Notes under the pieces: model-generated
The model's database searches: none
Told to the model about the DNA's origin: nothing
The model's input: only the letters and a program-made list of their open reading frames with translations
DNA from: Epilithonimonas sp042695135
GTDB lineage: Bacteria > Bacteroidota > Bacteroidia > Flavobacteriales > Weeksellaceae
DNA: 64,000 nucleotides
Direction of reading: 5' to 3'
NCBI RefSeq assembly: GCF_042695135.1
Contig: NZ_CP170547.1
Location: forward strand, 2,542,001-2,606,000
Program-made: the position numbers and the translations under genes
Shown here: piece after piece, positions 25,868-34,596 of the stretch
How positions within the stretch are numbered: the stretch's first letter is position 1
Layout: the number at the start of each line of letters is the position of its first letter

Positions 25868-28867
25868 ATGAAAAATAGAAAATTACCTATTCAACAGTTC
25901 TTCAAACTTTTTGTGTTTTGCGGGCTGATGTCGGCCACGGTCGGTTTGAATGCTCAGACATTAGCTTTCCCGGAAGCTACAGGTTTTGGAAGATATACCA
26001 CCGGCGCTAGAGGTGCTGCCAATCCTCAGATTTATCTTGTAACCAATCTGAATGACAGCGGACCTGGCTCATTTCGGGATGCTGTTAGTCAGGAAGGGAG
26101 ATTTGTCATATTCAAAGTTGGCGGCATCATCAATACCCTTTCTCAGATTGCAATTGCCAAAAACACAACCATTGCAGGTCAAACGGCTCCGGGAGAAGGT
26201 ATTGTACTTTTGGGCGCAAAGGTAACATTTACAGGCGCAAGTAATACGATAGCACGTTATGTCCGCATTCGTTACGGTGCAACCACTCAAGGTCAGGATA
26301 CATCCGGCTTATCTAATGGCGCCAATATCATTCTGGATCATATGTCCTTCACTTGGGGAACAGACGAAGTTTTCTCTATCAACTGGGACAACAAAGGTGA
26401 AAGTCCGGATAATATAACAATACAAAATTCCATTATTGGTCAGGGTCTGCATCGTCACAACCATTCTGCCGGCGGATTGATGCAGCCATCGGGCGGTAAA
26501 ATCAGTTTGATCGGAAACTTGTATATCTGTAACAAAACCCGAAATAACAAAGTAAAGGGAATCAATGAGTTTGTAAATAACGTGGTTTACAACTGGGGCA
26601 ATTTTGGTAATACTTACGGACACGCTGAATCCGGTGATGCCTATATTATGGGCGGTGATTCTGCAGGAAGTTCGGACGTGAATATCATTAATAATTACTT
26701 TATCGGCGGTCCGAATACACAAACTAACCTTACAACACCTTTCAATAGAGGGAATGATAATTTCTCTTTGTACGGTGCAGGAAATTATTTTGATAATAAC
26801 AGAAATGGCGTTCTGGACGGTACTTTGGTTCCGGCAGATCTGACGGGTTATCCAACGGGAGATATTTCAACTATAAAATCAGAGCCGTATGATTATCCGA
26901 TGAAAAACACAGCTTTGACGGCTCAGCAGGCTTTTGACAAAGCAATTTTAAGTGTTGGTGCGTCTTACCCAAGACGTGATCAGGTAGAAAATCTGATGAT
27001 CTCCGATCTGGCATCTAAAGGAACTACTGCGACTTATGTCTATGTTCAGTCTGATTTGACGACAAAATTTGGCTTTACCAATGGCGGTGCAGGACACGTT
27101 TATGGTGCGCCGGCTCCTTTGGATACAGACAATGACGGTATGCCAGATGCTTGGGAAGATGCAAATGGATTGGATAAAAATGTTCCCGATGCTTTGGCTG
27201 TCAGCACAACCAATGCACCTTATCTGAATATTGAAGTTTACATTAATGGTTTGACAAGTCAGGCTCCGGCAGACTTCATTATTCCACCGACCAATCTTAA
27301 TTTTACCAATGTTACCACAACAGAAGTTCCCGCTTCAAGCTCATTAACAGTTAATTGGAATGATAATGCTGACAACGAAACCAATTATGTACTGGAGCGT
27401 TCTACAAATGGAACTACTTTTACAGAACTTGCAACGCTTGGTGCCAACATAACAAGTTATAACGAAACCGGTTTGACGCCCAACACGCAGTATTATTACA
27501 GAGTAAAAGCGTTTAATGCGACAGAATCTTCTGTTTACACAACTGTGACATCAATCACTACACCACCAATTCCATCAGCGCCTGCAAAAGCAACTACGCC
27601 AACACCTGCAAATGGAAACAATAATGTAGAATTGACAAGCGGTAATATGACATTGAAATGGACTGGTAGCTCGAATACAACTTCTTACGCTGTTTATTTG
27701 GGAACAGACGCCGGAAATTTGATCAAGCAGGCAGATGTTGCTTATTCTGCTGCGCCGTCTTATCAGCTTACCGGTTTGAGTCCTGCAACCAATTATTATT
27801 GGAGAATCGATGCTTCTAATGCTAAAGGTGTTGCAACAGGTGATATTTGGACTTTCAAAGCCCTGACTCCGAGTCTTGTTGGGTACTGGCCATTTAAAGA
27901 AGCACCTTTGGAAGGTGAAAAAATTGCTGATGATACTAATTATGCTAATGACGGATTATTGGATGTAGCTTATGATAATTCCAATGTAAGAATACAAGGA
28001 AAAGAAAATAATGCCATAAATCTGGCAACAGCGCCAAGCAATATGTATATCACAAGTATTCCGGATCAGGACCATATCCGGTTTGACAGAAACTCTTTCA
28101 CCGTTTCGTTTTGGATGAAAGCACCGGTAAGTATGATCCCTGGTTCTTCATCAACCAGTCTTTATGTATTGTGCAAAGGATCTATTACAAAAAATAATAC
28201 AACTGGTGCAACCGGAAAACGTTTTAATATTGAGATGAAAGGCGGACAGCTGCGTTTTGCCATAGATGACGATATTACGAAAAAGGAAATCACTTCCCCT
28301 ATTGCCAAATATTTCACAGGGGAATGGGTAAATGTTGTCATTATGAGAGATATCGTTGCTCATAAAATGAGAATCTATGCAGATGGCGTTCTTATGACCG
28401 AAGGAGACGAAACGGCAGTTACAGGAATTGGTGAAGCAAGTGATCTTGTCATCGGGAATATCGGCGAACTTGAGTTCCAGGCTGCGACAAATGCTCCTGC
28501 TCCTTACAAAGGTGCCTTTGACGAACTTAAAATGTTCAACCATGCATTGACTGCAACGGAAGTACAAGGTTTGTACAATCAGGCAACATTAGGTAATGAT
28601 AATTTCATTTCAAATAAAGATAAAGGCATTGTATATCCCAATCCTGTGAAAGATGAGATCTTCATCAAACTTCCTAAATATGAGCAATCCAGTCTGACCG
28701 CTACATTAACTGATATGACAGGAAAAATCATCATTAAGGAAAAGGTAACTTCTAATGGAAAAGGCCTTTTCAATCTGAATATTAGAGATAAAAAGGTAGC
28801 CGGAATTTATATCCTGAATGTCTCCGGAGAAAACCTGAATACTAATTTTAAAATAATAGCTAAATAA
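25868..28867 (+). CDS. secreted polysaccharide lyase, PL1-like, with T9SS sorting domain
   Basis: This is a 999-residue extracellular enzyme likely to depolymerise pectin or a related uronate polysaccharide. A signal peptide ends near GLNAQ (residue 30). The right-handed beta-helix follows to about 410, beginning AFPEATGFGRYTTGARG, with ILDHMSFTWGTDE typical of PL1-type pectate lyases. A calcium-type motif DTDNDGMPDAWEDANGLD sits near 418-435. Two fibronectin III domains (about 473-564 and 571-664), a LamG-like domain (about 670-907) and a T9SS type A sorting domain (GIVYPNPVKDEI to the end) complete it. No SusC/SusD partners are nearby. Confidence 0.85.
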   Translation: MKNRKLPIQQFFKLFVFCGLMSATVGLNAQTLAFPEATGFGRYTTGARGAANPQIYLVTNLNDSGPGSFRDAVSQEGRFVIFKVGGIINTLSQIAIAKNTTIAGQTAPGEGIVLLGAKVTFTGASNTIARYVRIRYGATTQGQDTSGLSNGANIILDHMSFTWGTDEVFSINWDNKGESPDNITIQNSIIGQGLHRHNHSAGGLMQPSGGKISLIGNLYICNKTRNNKVKGINEFVNNVVYNWGNFGNTYGHAESGDAYIMGGDSAGSSDVNIINNYFIGGPNTQTNLTTPFNRGNDNFSLYGAGNYFDNNRNGVLDGTLVPADLTGYPTGDISTIKSEPYDYPMKNTALTAQQAFDKAILSVGASYPRRDQVENLMISDLASKGTTATYVYVQSDLTTKFGFTNGGAGHVYGAPAPLDTDNDGMPDAWEDANGLDKNVPDALAVSTTNAPYLNIEVYINGLTSQAPADFIIPPTNLNFTNVTTTEVPASSSLTVNWNDNADNETNYVLERSTNGTTFTELATLGANITSYNETGLTPNTQYYYRVKAFNATESSVYTTVTSITTPPIPSAPAKATTPTPANGNNNVELTSGNMTLKWTGSSNTTSYAVYLGTDAGNLIKQADVAYSAAPSYQLTGLSPATNYYWRIDASNAKGVATGDIWTFKALTPSLVGYWPFKEAPLEGEKIADDTNYANDGLLDVAYDNSNVRIQGKENNAINLATAPSNMYITSIPDQDHIRFDRNSFTVSFWMKAPVSMIPGSSSTSLYVLCKGSITKNNTTGATGKRFNIEMKGGQLRFAIDDDITKKEITSPIAKYFTGEWVNVVIMRDIVAHKMRIYADGVLMTEGDETAVTGIGEASDLVIGNIGELEFQAATNAPAPYKGAFDELKMFNHALTATEVQGLYNQATLGNDNFISNKDKGIVYPNPVKDEIFIKLPKYEQSSLTATLTDMTGKIIIKEKVTSNGKGLFNLNIRDKKVAGIYILNVSGENLNTNFKIIAK

Positions 28868-28895
28868 CAAATCAAATCTTATCTTCATAAACACC

Positions 28896-28930
28896 AACCC
28901 TTTTCATTTTATTTGAAAAGGGTTTTTTAT
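28896..28930 (+). terminator. terminator after polysaccharide lyase
   Basis: AACCCTTTTCA (28896-28906) pairs with TGAAAAGGGTT (28914-28924), followed by a T run. Confidence 0.9.
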
Positions 28931-28951
28931 TTAAAAATCATTGTGTTCTAT

Positions 28952-29019
28952 TCAACGACTCATTTTGCCCTTTCAACGAAAAATCTCTGGATTTTATAGG
29001 AATTCGACTGAACTTTACA
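28952..29019 (+). promoter_or_regulatory. shared direct-repeat operator and promoter of dps
   Basis: TCAACGA occurs at 28952 and again at 28973, 21 bases later, with CATTTTGCCC between. CTTTACA begins at 29013, exactly 61 bases after the first repeat. The same arrangement occurs at 33800 and 34597. The CTTTAC segment matches a relaxed -7 box, placing the second repeat just upstream of the -33 region, as expected for an activator site. Confidence 0.75.
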
Positions 29020-29063
29020 TCAGAAAAAAGAGCAATAAAGCTCAAAACTTAAACCTTACTATT

Positions 29064-29537
29064 ATGAAAGCAAAAATCGGAATTACAGAAAAAAACACAG
29101 AGGCTGTTGCAGAACAATTGGCAAAATTATTAGCCGACGAATCTGTTCTTTACATCAAAACCAGAAATGCACACTGGAACGTGACCGGTGATAATTTCCA
29201 CGCCAATCATATCTTCTTCGAAGAACAATACAAACAATTGGATGAATTGATTGACAGCGTCGCAGAACGTATGAGAAAAATCGGGCATTTTGCTCCTGCT
29301 ACAATGAAAATTTATCTGGAATTAACACATCTTACCGAATACAGCGAAAGAACGAATGACGGTCTTGGCTTTATGAAAGATTTACTGGCCGACCACGAAA
29401 GCATCATCGATTTTCTACGCGGAAATATCACGCCTTTTGCCGAACAATACAAAGATTACGGAACAAGCGATTTCATAACAGGTTTGATGGAAACCCACGA
29501 AGAAATGGCCTGGATGATCCGTTCTTACTTCAGATAA
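29064..29537 (+). CDS. dps: DNA-protecting mini-ferritin Dps
   Basis: It forms a dodecameric iron store that oxidises ferrous iron with peroxide and shields DNA in starved or stressed cells. I choose the ATG at 29064, giving 157 residues starting MKAKIGITEK. An upstream in-frame start would place the operator inside the gene and add 41 non-homologous residues. The ferroxidase signature is intact: NAHWNVTGDNFHANHIFFEE with His about 37 and 49, then DELIDSVAERMRKIG. The gene carries the 29-bp operator shared with two other genes in this region and directly precedes the LytTR regulator. Confidence 0.94.
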   Translation: MKAKIGITEKNTEAVAEQLAKLLADESVLYIKTRNAHWNVTGDNFHANHIFFEEQYKQLDELIDSVAERMRKIGHFAPATMKIYLELTHLTEYSERTNDGLGFMKDLLADHESIIDFLRGNITPFAEQYKDYGTSDFITGLMETHEEMAWMIRSYFR

Positions 29538-29574
29538 TCTAACTTCGAAAGCATCAAAAACAAAAAGGAATAAT

Positions 29575-29582
29575 TATATTTG
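29575..29582 (+). promoter_or_regulatory. -7 box TATATTTG for LytTR regulator gene
   Basis: It is an exact TAnnTTTG match, 24 bases before the ATG at 29607. The box suggests that the regulator has its own constitutive promoter, separate from the dps operator. Confidence 0.6.
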
Positions 29583-29606
29583 TGTCAACCATAAATAACT
29601 ATCCCT

Positions 29607-30302
29607 ATGAAGGCTTTAATCGTTGATGATAATGATATCGCAAGAACAACTTTGGCACATTTGGCAAAACAGGTTCCGAATCTTACAATTGTCAATGAAT
29701 ATTCCAACGCAATAGATGCCTACAACCATTTGCAAAACAATGAGGTAGATTTGATATTTCTGGATATAGAAATGCCGGAAATGACAGGAATCGAGCTTAC
29801 AAAAAACCTTTCCGGGAAAGATATCATCATCATTTTCACGTCTTCTAATAAAGAATATGCACTGGAAGCTTTCGAACTGAATATCGCAGATTATATCCTG
29901 AAACCGGTGATGCCTGCCAGATTTTTACAGGCAGTAAGCAAAGCACAATCAATCCTTGAAAGCAGGAAAGAAAATGTAGAAGTTACTAAAGATGAGTTTC
30001 TTTTCGTCCGGGATTCCAATATCACAAGGCGTTTGAAGCTGGACGATATTTTTTACGCAGAAGCAATGGGAGATTATGTAAAGTTTTACACACGCGAAAA
30101 AATGTTTGCCATCCACGGCAAAATGAAAACGGCGGAAGAACGTCTCCCAAAGGATCATTTTATCAGAGTTCATCGTTCTTACATCGTTTCTGTCGGCAAG
30201 ATAGACACGCTTCAGGATGGCGGAATTATGATCAACGGAAAATTCATTCCCGTTGCAGATGCCTATCGAAAAGCGCTCAATACGAGAATGAATGTTTTCT
30301 AA
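29607..30302 (+). CDS. LytTR-family response regulator
   Basis: This is a 231-residue two-component regulator. The receiver domain opens with ALIVDDNDIARTTL and carries the phosphoacceptor Asp at about residue 53 in LIFLDIEMPEMTG, with FTSSNKEYA and ILKPVMP further on. The DNA-binding LytTR domain covers about 132-230 (FVRDSNITRRLKLDDIFYAE, FIRVHRSYIV). LytTR proteins bind direct repeats about 21 bases apart, which matches the operator before dps and two nearby genes. Its cognate kinase may be the hybrid kinase downstream. The link to the operator is an inference. Confidence 0.92.
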   Translation: MKALIVDDNDIARTTLAHLAKQVPNLTIVNEYSNAIDAYNHLQNNEVDLIFLDIEMPEMTGIELTKNLSGKDIIIIFTSSNKEYALEAFELNIADYILKPVMPARFLQAVSKAQSILESRKENVEVTKDEFLFVRDSNITRRLKLDDIFYAEAMGDYVKFYTREKMFAIHGKMKTAEERLPKDHFIRVHRSYIVSVGKIDTLQDGGIMINGKFIPVADAYRKALNTRMNVF

Positions 30303-30316
30303 TTGACTATTAATAA

Positions 30317-30556
30317 TTTGATACGTCGAACAACTTTGTTAGGTTTGGGCAGCTTAATCCGTCTTCCACTCCCGCTTTTTTTGTCATTGCGAACAAAGTG
30401 AAGCAATCTTTAGAACTTTACAGCAATCGCAATAACAAAAAAGAGCTTCGTTCAAGCCGGGCTGCTGCAATTCGGCGTTCTGAAGGGAGCGTAAAATTTC
30501 CCTCCGCTGGAGGGATGGCGAAAATTCAAAGAATTTTTGACCGGGTGGTTCATATA
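30317..30556. repeat. dispersed intergenic element, copy 2
   Basis: This block of about 240 bases separates the LytTR gene from the hybrid kinase gene. Its left end reads GAACAACTTTGTTAGGTTTG. Its right end is GGTGGTTCAT, the inverse of the ATGAACCAC at copy 1, so the ends are imperfect inverted repeats. A 36-base block (30347-30382) is shared with 20109-20144. No protein is encoded. A small transposase-dependent element is likely. Confidence 0.6.
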
Positions 30557-30581
30557 ATTTCAAGTTAAGTATATAACACTT

Positions 30582-32789
30582 ATGAAAAAAATATCCTCAG
30601 TAATGGACAACAAACGGTTTAGTTATTTTATCATACTCACCTTCATTGCAGGTTCGCTTCTTTTGATTGCTGTCCAAATCAATTCTGCTAAAAATACAAA
30701 AGCACTTATTCAAAACAACAACAGACTTCTCAGCGAGTTGCGTTCCAGCAATCATTTAAGAGAAATCGACCGTGATATTTTGGGCGTTGAAAGCAGAATC
30801 AGAGCTTCTATTGCGACCAACGACACGACTCATCTCGAAGGAATCGACCAAAAAATCAGTCAGATAGAAAACTTTCTGGATTCTCTCTCAAAAGACAATG
30901 CAGATACAGAAGAAGAGCGTTTGATACATCGTCTCAGTGTTCTTGCAATGGAAAAGAAAACAACGAAGGAAAAATTACTGCATCGCTACCTTTCTTTGGG
31001 AAATATGGACGACCAGACTTCGATCGCAAATCCACGAGCCAGAAAAATTTCGAATGAAATCACAAGCATCACCGCAAAAATCTATGAAAGCCGCCGGTTG
31101 CATATGGTTGAACTCAGCAAACGAAGCGAAGAAATGGGTCAAAAGGCAAGATTGTATGACATTTCTTTATTGATATTATTGATATTAAGCGGCGCAATTG
31201 TTGGCTATCACATCCTTCGTCAGTTCAAACGTCAGAGATTGTTGATTCAGGAATTGGATGTTGCGGAGAAAAAAGCATCGGTTGCCGCACAAACCAAAGA
31301 AAACTTCCTTGCGAATATGAGTCACGAAATCAGAACACCTTTGAGCGGCATTTTGGGTTTTACCAATTTATTACAAAAAAGACCTTTGGATCCAACATCT
31401 GCAGAGTTTGTATCCTCAATTCAGCGGTCGGGAGAAAACCTGATGGCAATCATCAATGATATTTTAGATCTGTCAAAAATCGAAGCCGGAATGATGCGCA
31501 TTACCAAAGGCATATTCAGCATCAATGGATTGGTGAATTCTGTCGAAACTTTTTTCGTAGAACGAGCCAAAGAAAAAGGATTGACGATTTCCAGCAAAAT
31601 AGATTCGTCCATTCCTGACACTTTGAATGGTGACGCCACGAGACTGACTCAAATTCTGGTCAACCTCATCGGAAATGCCATCAAATTTACACATCAAGGA
31701 AACATTAATATCGAAATTTACAACAAACAACAGACCGAAAACGAAGTCGTTGTAGGCTTTAAAGTTTCTGACACAGGCATCGGAATTGATAAAGAAAAAC
31801 TCATTGAAGTTTTTGAAAGATTCAATCAGGGCGAAGATTCGACAACCCGAAATTACGGCGGAACCGGACTTGGTTTATCGATTGTAAAAAGTCTGATTCA
31901 GTTGCAAAATGGCGATATCGAAGTGATAAGCGAACAGGGAAAAGGCACGACTTTCCATTTTTATATTCCTTACACAATCGCAAAAGAACAACTGAATGTA
32001 GTTCCGAAAGTTGACACCAATTATTTTAAAGATAAAACAAATGCGCCTTTGAAAGTGTTAATCGTGGATGATAACGCTATCAATCAAAGTCTGATGAAAC
32101 ATCTTCTCTCACAATGGAACATCAATTTTGAAACCGCAAACAACGGTCTGGAAGCGGTAGAATTTCTCAGAAACAATGATTGCGACTTGGTTTTAATGGA
32201 TATTCAAATGCCACAAATGGACGGTTACATTGCCACGCAAACCATCCGTGAAGAACTGAAACTGAACACGCCAATCATCGCAATGACCGCACACGCTTTG
32301 GCAGGCGAACGCGAAAGATGTATGAGCCGTGGAATGAACGAATATATTTCCAAACCAATAAAAGAAGACGAATTACTCAAATTAATCTCCAATTTCGGAT
32401 TGAAAGAAAACGAAAAAGCGGTAACAAAAGCTGAAGAAATCACTTTTAATTACGAGTTCATCGACCTTACTTATTTGAAGTCTATCAGCAATGGCGACAA
32501 GGATTTTGAAAGAACCGTGACGCAACAATTTTTAGATAAAGTCCCTACTCATTTGCAGGAACTGAAACTGGCTTACGAAAACAAGGATTTTAAATTACTG
32601 AAATTAAGAGCCCACGATTTAAAATCGAGTGTAGCAATAATGGGTTTGCTAACTTTATTGGAGGAAAAATTATATATTTTAGAATTAACAACAGAAGAAA
32701 ATCCGGCATCGAAACAGGCTTTGGAAGAAGCAAAAGATGTTTTGCTGAAATCTTTTTTCGAAGCCAAATTGTTTTTGAAATCGATTTAA
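30582..32789 (+). CDS. hybrid histidine kinase with receiver and Hpt domains
   Basis: This is a 735-residue membrane phosphorelay protein. Two membrane helices (about residues 14-30 and 195-213) frame a periplasmic helical sensor rich in charged residues. HisKA has the phospho-His in NFLANMSHEIRTP (about 248), and the ATPase domain shows GNAIKFTHQG and GGTGLGLSIVKS. A receiver follows with Asp about 540 in VLMDIQMPQMDG. A C-terminal Hpt has His about 678 in AHDLKSS. It therefore carries a full internal relay and may pass phosphate to a separate regulator. The nearest candidate is the LytTR protein. It lies 24 bases before the ABM gene. Confidence 0.92.
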   Translation: MKKISSVMDNKRFSYFIILTFIAGSLLLIAVQINSAKNTKALIQNNNRLLSELRSSNHLREIDRDILGVESRIRASIATNDTTHLEGIDQKISQIENFLDSLSKDNADTEEERLIHRLSVLAMEKKTTKEKLLHRYLSLGNMDDQTSIANPRARKISNEITSITAKIYESRRLHMVELSKRSEEMGQKARLYDISLLILLILSGAIVGYHILRQFKRQRLLIQELDVAEKKASVAAQTKENFLANMSHEIRTPLSGILGFTNLLQKRPLDPTSAEFVSSIQRSGENLMAIINDILDLSKIEAGMMRITKGIFSINGLVNSVETFFVERAKEKGLTISSKIDSSIPDTLNGDATRLTQILVNLIGNAIKFTHQGNINIEIYNKQQTENEVVVGFKVSDTGIGIDKEKLIEVFERFNQGEDSTTRNYGGTGLGLSIVKSLIQLQNGDIEVISEQGKGTTFHFYIPYTIAKEQLNVVPKVDTNYFKDKTNAPLKVLIVDDNAINQSLMKHLLSQWNINFETANNGLEAVEFLRNNDCDLVLMDIQMPQMDGYIATQTIREELKLNTPIIAMTAHALAGERERCMSRGMNEYISKPIKEDELLKLISNFGLKENEKAVTKAEEITFNYEFIDLTYLKSISNGDKDFERTVTQQFLDKVPTHLQELKLAYENKDFKLLKLRAHDLKSSVAIMGLLTLLEEKLYILELTTEENPASKQALEEAKDVLLKSFFEAKLFLKSI

Positions 32790-32813
32790 AATAATTAAAA
32801 AACAAATTTCATT

Positions 32814-33362
32814 ATGGAAACACAAGGCGCATCAGTAGTCATCACGCACCACGTTCTCGACGGCAAACAATCCGAATATGAAAAATGGCTTGATGAAATT
32901 CTGCCCCTTTCCAAAAGCGCCAAAGGTTTTATCGACTGGCAGATTGTGCGCCCGATTCCAAATCTGACTTTTGTCTACACCGTCATTATTCGTTTTGATA
33001 CCATTGAAAATCTCCGAAACTGGATGGAATCTGATACCAGAAGAAAACTGATTGACAAAGCGCATCCGTTGTTCACAAAAGAAGATAATTACGAAATCAA
33101 ATCTGGTCTGGATTTTCTCTTTTATGGCGAAAAAGAAAACAAAGTTCCGGTTCGATGGAAGCAATATCTGGCAACCTGGTCTGCCATTTTTCCTTTATCA
33201 TTGTTGATGCAATTTTTACTGTTACCATCATTAAGACGACTTAATATTCCTGCCAATCGGTATTTTGATACATTGGTGAGTACCGGCTGTCTGGTTTTTC
33301 TGGTAATTTATGTTGTGATGCCGAATTATACGAAGCTGATCAGGAAGTGGCTTTATAAATAA
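32814..33362 (+). CDS. ABM-domain membrane protein
   Basis: This is a 182-residue protein. Residues about 1-105 form an antibiotic biosynthesis monooxygenase-like ferredoxin fold (ITHHVLDGKQSEYEKWLDEI, then SAKGFIDWQIVRP and FDTIENLRNWMES). The C-terminal 60 residues contain two membrane helices (ATWSAIFPLSLLMQFLL and YFDTLVSTGCLVFLVIYVVM). The catalytic job of the ABM part is unknown; related stand-alone domains act on quinones or haem. It is co-transcribed with the hybrid kinase and followed by a strong terminator. A sensor-accessory role is an untested idea. Confidence 0.85.
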   Translation: METQGASVVITHHVLDGKQSEYEKWLDEILPLSKSAKGFIDWQIVRPIPNLTFVYTVIIRFDTIENLRNWMESDTRRKLIDKAHPLFTKEDNYEIKSGLDFLFYGEKENKVPVRWKQYLATWSAIFPLSLLMQFLLLPSLRRLNIPANRYFDTLVSTGCLVFLVIYVVMPNYTKLIRKWLYK

Positions 33363-33382
33363 TTTTAAATCTGATATAAGTA

Positions 33383-33418
33383 AAATCCGTTTCAAGCTAA
33401 ATTGAGACGGATTTTTTG
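33383..33418 (+). terminator. terminator after ABM membrane gene
   Basis: AAATCCGTTTCAA (33383-33395) pairs with TTGAGACGGATTT (33402-33414), followed by a T run. It ends the hybrid kinase - ABM operon. Confidence 0.88.
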
Positions 33419-33437
33419 TTTTAAAGCTTTCTTCAAA

Positions 33438-33722
33438 ACAATTTGTGTAAGCTCAAATACAAATTGTATTCTCTCTGAACAATCTGGTTAAACTAAAACA
33501 CATTTTGCTTTCCTTCAAAACAACTCGTTTAAACTAAAACACAACTGTCATTTTCTCCAAACAACTCAATTAAACTAAAACACAAAGTGTTTTTTGCCAA
33601 AACAAGTCGATTAAACAAAACCTCAACTTGTTTTTTCTCTAAGCAGGCTGTTTAGACTAAAACACACTTTGCTTTTCTCCAAAACAGCTTGTTTGAAACC
33701 AATCAACTTTTACCTTGGTCGC
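33438..33722. repeat. array of alternating 21- and 20-bp units
   Basis: Thirteen consecutive units begin with ACAA-like cores at 33438, 33459, 33479, 33500, 33520, 33541, 33561, 33582, 33602, 33623, 33643, 33664 and 33684. Spacing alternates 21 and 20 throughout. Type A units read close to ACAACTCGTTTAAACTAAAA. Type B units read close to ACAACTTGTTTTTTCTCCAA. The 41-base period is not divisible by three, so it is not coding. It occupies most of the gap between two genes. Confidence 0.85.
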
Positions 33723-33799
33723 AATTCAAGGGTTTTGAAATCAAATGACTTTTACTTTTATTAAAACTTCCGTATTCCTTAATCCTTAAATTATCTTTT

Positions 33800-33867
33800 C
33801 CACCGAGTGTTTCTGCCTGTTCATCGAACACCAATTGATTTTGAAATTTGTTGAATGTAGTTTTACT
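33800..33867 (+). promoter_or_regulatory. shared direct-repeat operator and promoter of the 185-residue gene
   Basis: CCACCGA at 33800 and TCATCGA at 33821 are 21 bases apart, with GTTTCTGCCT between. TTTTACT begins at 33861, exactly 61 bases after the first repeat, within TAGTTTTAC, which fits a relaxed -7 box. About 23 of 29 bases agree with the copy at 34597. It is the weakest of the three copies but keeps every spacing. Confidence 0.7.
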
Positions 33868-33907
33868 TCATCAAATAACAAATACAAACAATTAAACTTT
33901 AAACATT

Positions 33908-34465
33908 ATGGAAATTATTCAAACACCAGAAAACGCATTGTCTCACTCTACAGTTACAGCGATTATCAATGCCCCAATCGAAAAAGTAAACATCGCAGAT
34001 TGGTTATTAAACCTTCCCGATGCAGAATATCAGAGATGTTCTACTCAGCATATCGGAGCGGCTATTTCCTCAACTTACGATGGACAGCCGGTTTCACTTA
34101 ATGTCGAAACAATCGGAGATGCTTTGATGGTTCAGCATTATGTTGCAGATGTTTATCGTCCGGATTACTGCAGAATGTTATCAATTTCAGATTCTATTAC
34201 CAAAGGCGGCCGTACAAAAGTTCAGGTTTTATGGGAACTGAGAGCCACAAAAATTGATGATAACACGACTTTGTACACCAACGAAATTCACGCAACAGCA
34301 ACTCCTGAAATGTTCGAATACTTAAAAGAACACAACGTGAATCTTGCCGATGCAGCCGCTTCCAGACAAACCGCTTCTGATGCTCATAACCACGAAGAAA
34401 CGCCCAACTTTGCAAAAAGCATCGAAAACAAAGCATTGACAGGAAAGTACAATCAGCCTTTTTAA
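33908..34465 (+). CDS. conserved protein of unknown function in stress cluster
   Basis: I do not recognise this 185-residue protein with certainty. It has no signal peptide or membrane segment. The pattern of long strands with VTAIINAPIEKVNIADWLLN at the start and KVQVLWELRATKIDDNTTLYTNEIHA later suggests a SRPBCC-like (START-type) cavity that binds a small hydrophobic ligand. The tail is polar and disordered. It has the same upstream operator as dps and the bicupin, so it belongs to that regulon. A strong terminator follows it. Confidence 0.6.
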   Translation: MEIIQTPENALSHSTVTAIINAPIEKVNIADWLLNLPDAEYQRCSTQHIGAAISSTYDGQPVSLNVETIGDALMVQHYVADVYRPDYCRMLSISDSITKGGRTKVQVLWELRATKIDDNTTLYTNEIHATATPEMFEYLKEHNVNLADAAASRQTASDAHNHEETPNFAKSIENKALTGKYNQPF

Positions 34466-34490
34466 AAAATCAACACATTATATTTTATTA

Positions 34491-34525
34491 AAATCACTGG
34501 ATTTTTCCAGTGATTTCTTTTTTTT
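34491..34525 (+). terminator. terminator after the 185-residue gene
   Basis: AAATCACTGGA (34491-34501) pairs with TCCAGTGATTT (34506-34516), followed by a T-rich tail. It separates two genes that share the same operator. Confidence 0.88.
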
Positions 34526-34596
34526 AGTTCAGTATTAATTAGGATAAATCTTGTATTCTGGGCAAAACAAACATACCAACTATCTCTTTCAAATTC

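Noticed and set aside
28952..28980. sigma-54 or ECF sigma promoter
   Set aside because: The conserved block lies too far upstream (over 30 bases) of the TTTAC box to be a -35/-24 element of the same promoter, and no GG/GC pair in sigma-54 spacing was seen.
28941..29063. N-terminal extension of Dps
   Set aside because: The added 41 residues do not look like Dps and would place the shared operator inside the coding region.
33438..33722. CRISPR array
   Set aside because: The units are contiguous and all alike. There are no unique spacers between constant repeats, and no cas genes are nearby.
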